This document shows positions 6,303 through 9,739 of a DNA stretch of 9,739 bases, piece after piece. Source of the stretch: Spirochaetales bacterium (GTDB lineage Bacteria > Spirochaetota > Spirochaetia > DSM-27196 > SLST01); contig SLST01000572.1 in NCBI GenBank assembly GCA_007130265.1, positions 1 through 9,739 of the forward strand, read 5' to 3'. The notes under the pieces are model-generated. The model made no database searches. It saw nothing but the letters and a program-made list of their open reading frames with translations, and was not told where the DNA came from. A program made the translations under genes and the position numbers. The number at the start of each line of letters is the position of its first letter. Position 1 is the first letter of the stretch.

Positions 6303-7265
6303 TTGGGCGCAACACGGCGTAACTACACCGCGTTTCTCTACATCATCCCGTCGCTCGCCTTGGTGATCATCTTCAACTACATCCCGATTCTGGAATCCTT
6401 CTACCGAAGTCTCTTCGCGTGGCGGGGAGGATCCAGGGCGATATACCTCGGTCTCGAGAACTACCGTGAGCTCCTTGGCGACTCCGGGTTCGGAGTGTCG
6501 GTCAGAAACATGCTCCAGCTACTTGGATTCCACCTCATCGCCATCGTGACGATGCCGCTGCTCGTCGCGGAGCTGATCTTCGGGATCCGGCACAAACCCG
6601 GGCTCTCGCACGGCTATCGGCTGCTCTTCGTTATCCCCATGGTAGTGCCGCAACTGGTCGTTCTGCTGATCTGGTCGTTCATCTATGACGGTGAGGTAGG
6701 GCTACTCAACGCGGTTCTGCGTTCGGTTGGACTTGGCCACGTTACCCGCGGATGGCTTGCCGATCCCAGTACAGCGCTCTACGCCATCATGGGCGTCGGC
6801 TTTCCCTGGGTCCAGGGCACGGCTGTTCTGATCTATCTCGCCGGGTTGCTCGCGGTTTCCGAAGAGATATGGGACGTTACTCGTCTTGATGGGATCAAGG
6901 GACTGCGACGTTTCTTCTCGATCGACCTGCATCTGATCATGGGTCAGATCAAGCTGCTGGTGATACTCACCATCATCAACCAGACGCAGTACTTCGTGGG
7001 GATACTCGTGCTCACCGGCGGTGGCCCCGGCTACGCGACGCTCGTCCCAGGTCTCTACCTCTACCAGCAGGCGTTCGATCACGCGCGCATGGGATATGCC
7101 AATGCAGTCGGCGTCGTGCTCTTCATCTTTCTCATGGCTATCACCGTTCTCAATATGACTATCCTCCGCTCGGATACCGGCACGCGAAGGTCAACGGCCC
7201 GAACCAGACGCCAGCTGCGCGCCGTTGCTCGCACCATTGACGCTCGCGGAGGACAGCTTCCATGA
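6303..7265 (+). CDS. ABC sugar transporter permease, MalF/UgpA-like
   Basis: This is the first membrane subunit of the CUT1-type importer, 320 aa from the chosen TTG at 6303. That start has a purine-rich AGGGGGAG (6292-6299) just upstream. An in-frame TTG at 6267 would add 12 residues, but it lies in the loop of a 12-bp hairpin without a ribosome site, so it is unlikely. Six membrane segments can be drawn at about 10-30, 72-93, 106-127, 158-181, 217-237 and 266-287. The family motif LTGGGPGYAT at 237-246 is present. The cytoplasmic EAA loop that docks on the ATPase is at about 186-212 and reads SEEIWDVTRLDGIKG, with Asp-Val where Ala-Ala is usual and no proline in the following IDLHLI. A basic tail (289-320) ends the protein. 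Its stop overlaps the next start by 4 nt (ATGA), implying translational coupling. Confidence 0.96.
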   Translation: MGATRRNYTAFLYIIPSLALVIIFNYIPILESFYRSLFAWRGGSRAIYLGLENYRELLGDSGFGVSVRNMLQLLGFHLIAIVTMPLLVAELIFGIRHKPGLSHGYRLLFVIPMVVPQLVVLLIWSFIYDGEVGLLNAVLRSVGLGHVTRGWLADPSTALYAIMGVGFPWVQGTAVLIYLAGLLAVSEEIWDVTRLDGIKGLRRFFSIDLHLIMGQIKLLVILTIINQTQYFVGILVLTGGGPGYATLVPGLYLYQQAFDHARMGYANAVGVVLFIFLMAITVLNMTILRSDTGTRRSTARTRRQLRAVARTIDARGGQLP

Positions 7266-8101
7266 GAGCACACCCATTCAGTCGACTGAGAAGCCGGGGC
7301 GATCTCACGCGAATTGCCGTGCTGACGTTTTTGGGTGTGCTGACCTTCATACCGTTCATCAGCACCATCATCATCTCGTTCAAGTCGGTGCCGCAGTTCA
7401 ACCATCAGCCGTTCCTGCCCACCTTTCCGCTTCACTTTCGTAACTACGTGGTGGCATTCAACTCGACGTACCTGTATATCCTCAACAGCGTCTACGTCTC
7501 GGCGGTCGCCGTAGCCCTGACGCTCATAGTTGCCTGCGCCTCCGCGTACGCCTTCGCCAGGTTCGATTTCCCCCTCAAACAGCCGCTCTACATGGCCTTC
7601 ATCGGTCTTCTCATGATCCCGCCGCTGCTGAGTCTCGTGACCCGGTTCATCATGATCAGGAACCTGGGGATGATCAACACACATTGGGCGCTGATCGCTC
7701 CCTTCGTCTCCGGAGGTCAGGTGTTCATGATATTCGTGGCCAAGACCTTTTTCGAGACGCTGCCGGAGGATCTGTTCGAGTCGGCACGGCTTGACGGTGC
7801 GAGCGAGATGCGCATTCTCTGGAACATCGCGCTTCCCATGTCGCGGCCAATCATCTGGACTCTGGCGGTCCTGAACGTACAGAGCAACTGGAACAACATC
7901 CTTTGGCCCCTGATAACACTTTCCGACCGCTCGAAATTTCCCGTGTCGGTAGGTCTGCTCTACTTCCAGGGACAGTACGTTGCCGATCGCGGCCCCATGA
8001 TGGCAGGCTACATCATCGCCTCCATTCCCATGATGGTTCTGTTCACCGTCGCCTCTCGTCAGTTCGTGGAGGGGATGAGCTCCGGAGCGCTCAAGCTGTA
8101 G
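7262..8101 (+). CDS. ABC sugar transporter permease, MalG/UgpE-like
   Basis: This is the second membrane subunit of the importer, 279 aa. Membrane segments lie at about 17-40, 73-97, 108-130, 142-163, 196-218 and 246-266. The EAA loop at 166-192 is canonical: TLPEDLFESARLDGASEMRI followed by the conserved IALPMSRP. The WNNILWPL segment at 210-217 and the end motif SSGALKL are typical of MalG relatives. The ATG at 7262 overlaps the stop of the previous permease and has GGAGGA 8 nt upstream. No ATP-binding subunit follows. CUT1 importers of many bacteria share one MsmK/UgpC-type ATPase encoded elsewhere, and that is the likely arrangement here. Confidence 0.97.
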   Translation: MRAHPFSRLRSRGDLTRIAVLTFLGVLTFIPFISTIIISFKSVPQFNHQPFLPTFPLHFRNYVVAFNSTYLYILNSVYVSAVAVALTLIVACASAYAFARFDFPLKQPLYMAFIGLLMIPPLLSLVTRFIMIRNLGMINTHWALIAPFVSGGQVFMIFVAKTFFETLPEDLFESARLDGASEMRILWNIALPMSRPIIWTLAVLNVQSNWNNILWPLITLSDRSKFPVSVGLLYFQGQYVADRGPMMAGYIIASIPMMVLFTVASRQFVEGMSSGALKL

Positions 8102-8110
8102 CGCTCAAGC
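8086..8110 (+). repeat. 11-bp tandem direct repeat across the permease stop codon
   Basis: AGCGCTCAAGC occurs at 8086-8096 and again at 8100-8110, separated by TGT (period 14). The second copy supplies the last two bases of the TAG stop (8099-8101) of the permease gene. It is probably a small local duplication. The permease ends at a family-typical position, so it does not look truncated. Confidence 0.8.
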
Positions 8111-8123
8111 CTCAGGAGGCAAG

Positions 8124-9739
8124 ATGAGACACGACGAATTTCGCAATCCGGGGCGGGAGTACCGGGGTGTAACGCTCTGGATGCTGAACGATGCGCTCGA
8201 GCCCCACGAGCTGAGACGGCAGGTGCGCGGGTTCAGCGACGCCGGATGGGGAGCGCTCATCACGAGAACGTTCAACGGCCTTGGCACGCGGTACCTCAGC
8301 GACGAGTGGCACGACTGTGTAAAGATCATCATCGACGAGTCCCGTGCGGTCGGTCTCAAGGTCTGGCTCCAGGCCGGATACATGCCGGCGGGGGTTCCCG
8401 ACCTCGCGCTGGCAGACCAGCACATGGTGCTTCGCCGCCATAGGCGTACCGGTGCACGGCAGAGCGAGGCTGATCATGAAGCCGATGTCCTGCTCCAGAC
8501 CGACGCGTTACTCTACACCGCAGAGCGACGCGGCCACGTCCTTGACCTCCTCAATCGGGAGGCCTGCAGGCGGTACGTCGCCGGCTCGTACACGGGTACG
8601 CTCGAACGCTACAGTGAGCATTTCGGTGACACGGTTGAGACGGTCTGGGTGGACGAGCCCCACTTTCAACCGCCGCTACTTCCGTGGTCCGAGCTCCTGC
8701 CGGACCGGTTCCACGATTCGTGGGGTTACGACCTTGTCCAGGAACTGCCCGCGCTCTTCGACGACGGTGGAGACAGCTTCCGGGTTCGCCACCACTACTG
8801 GCGAACCGTATCAGCGATGCTGGTCGACTCCTATTTCACGGAGGTTCGAGACTGGTGCGAGTCGCACGGACTCAAATTCAGCGGACACCTGATGGGGGAA
8901 GACACGCTGCAGTCGCAGATCGGCTGGACGGCCGGATGTATGCCGTGCTACGAGACGATGGGACTACCCGGCATCGATCACCTGACGAGGAGCCGGACCT
9001 GGCCCGCAGACCTCCCGTTCATCACGACCCCCAAGCAGTGTTCGAGCGCGTCGAACCAGCTTGGCAAACCCGAGATTCTCTGCGAGGTCTACGGGGTGAG
9101 CTCGCAGGGCCTGTCCTTTCAGGACCGCAAGCGCATCGCCGACTGGATGATGATGCTCGGTATCAACTACCGCTGCTTCCACGGCTCGTTCTACTCGATG
9201 CGCGGTGAGCGCAAACGTATCTATGCTCCCCACCTCTCGTACCAGCAACCGTGGTGGTCCCACAACCGCTTCGAGGCCGACCACTTCGCTCGATTCTCCT
9301 ACCTCATGCGATCAGGTTCGTACGCAGCCGACGTTCTCGTTGTCCACTCGCTCGAGTCGGCGTACGGGATCTACGACGCCTCGAACGTGGTGAACCCGCA
9401 TCAGCGCGCAGGCGAGCCCGCGGAGGTCCGACGTCTCACCGAGCTGCTCGTTTCGGTCAGCGACGGGCTCCTGAGCGCGCACTACGACTTCGAGTACGGC
9501 GATGAAGCGCTCATGGCGCGTCACGCCACGATAGACGGAGCGAGACTGCGAATCGGAAGGATGACGTACCGGGCGGTCATCCTGCCCGGGCTGACGACTT
9601 TGCGCCGAACGACGCTCGAACTGCTGGAGACCTTCATCAACGAGGGCGGCACCGTCTTCACCGCAGGAGACGCGCCTTCGCGCATCGAGGGCGAACCGAG
9701 CTCGGACGCTGCCGCCTTCGCCGGCAGGCTTGGCTCCGT
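8124..9739 (+). CDS. GH106-like glycosyl hydrolase (alpha-L-rhamnosidase type), N-terminal 538 residues
   Basis: The frame is open from the ATG at 8124 to the window end, so the C-terminus is missing. AGGAGG (8114-8119) lies 4 nt upstream, and the gene starts 22 nt after the permease stop, in the same operon. The opening NPGREYRGVTLWMLNDALEP with ELRRQVRGFSDAGWGAL resembles the start of GH106-related alpha-L-rhamnosidase proteins. Barrel features follow: GLKVWLQAGYMPAG (77-90), NREACRRYV (144-152), VETVWVDEPHF (171-181), the helix-rich PDRFHDSWGYDL, then HGLKFSGHLMGED (248-260), PGIDHLTR (282-289) and LCEVYG (319-324). Plausible active-site acids are Glu178, Glu259 and Glu321; which of them are catalytic is inference. 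Residues 399-520 (ADVLVVHSLESAYG, HYDFEYGDE, GGTVFTAGD) form the amidotransferase-like domain common in these proteins. There is no signal peptide, so it probably acts in the cytoplasm on imported oligosaccharide. Members of this broad group are diverse, so rhamnose specificity is a guess. Confidence 0.87.
   Translation, partial: MRHDEFRNPGREYRGVTLWMLNDALEPHELRRQVRGFSDAGWGALITRTFNGLGTRYLSDEWHDCVKIIIDESRAVGLKVWLQAGYMPAGVPDLALADQHMVLRRHRRTGARQSEADHEADVLLQTDALLYTAERRGHVLDLLNREACRRYVAGSYTGTLERYSEHFGDTVETVWVDEPHFQPPLLPWSELLPDRFHDSWGYDLVQELPALFDDGGDSFRVRHHYWRTVSAMLVDSYFTEVRDWCESHGLKFSGHLMGEDTLQSQIGWTAGCMPCYETMGLPGIDHLTRSRTWPADLPFITTPKQCSSASNQLGKPEILCEVYGVSSQGLSFQDRKRIADWMMMLGINYRCFHGSFYSMRGERKRIYAPHLSYQQPWWSHNRFEADHFARFSYLMRSGSYAADVLVVHSLESAYGIYDASNVVNPHQRAGEPAEVRRLTELLVSVSDGLLSAHYDFEYGDEALMARHATIDGARLRIGRMTYRAVILPGLTTLRRTTLELLETFINEGGTVFTAGDAPSRIEGEPSSDAAAFAGRLGS

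Overview
The window is a carbohydrate-use locus from a GC-rich bacterium. The best taxonomic hint is the export signal of the solute-binding protein (4800-6239), whose cleavage region reads GATGQREA. That resembles sugar-binding proteins of Spirochaeta-like spirochaetes, so a free-living spirochaete is my first guess. This is an inference; other anaerobic polysaccharide degraders are possible. I see no phage, transposon, tRNA, rRNA or CRISPR material.

Layout: (1) 1-647, minus strand: 5' part of a Cys-type sulfatase that runs off the left edge. (2) 648-747: AT-rich divergent intergenic region with a near-consensus plus-strand promoter (TTGACA, 17 nt, TACGGT). (3) 748-4675, plus strand: a two-gene operon of a large uncharacterised putative glycoside hydrolase (802 aa) and an L-arabinose/L-fucose isomerase-family protein. 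(4) 4676-4799: a second promoter of the same design (seven A, TTGACATAG, TAGGCT) and a short leader. (5) 4800 to the right edge, plus strand: an ABC sugar importer (binding protein and two permeases, no ATPase gene) followed by a GH106-like glycosyl hydrolase cut by the window end. A 12-bp stem-loop separates the binding-protein gene from the first permease gene.

Suggested logic: the binding protein and permeases import an oligosaccharide. The sulfatase, the 802-aa protein and the GH106-like enzyme all lack visible signal peptides, so desulfation and hydrolysis would take place in the cytoplasm. The isomerase would pass the released sugar into central metabolism. A sulfatase, a rhamnosidase-type hydrolase and a deoxyhexose/pentose isomerase together suggest a sulfated, rhamnose- or fucose-containing glycan, but the substrate cannot be read from the sequence. 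The most novel part is the 802-aa protein: a barrel-like N-terminal half, then an amidotransferase-like segment and a beta-rich tail, with no family I can name.
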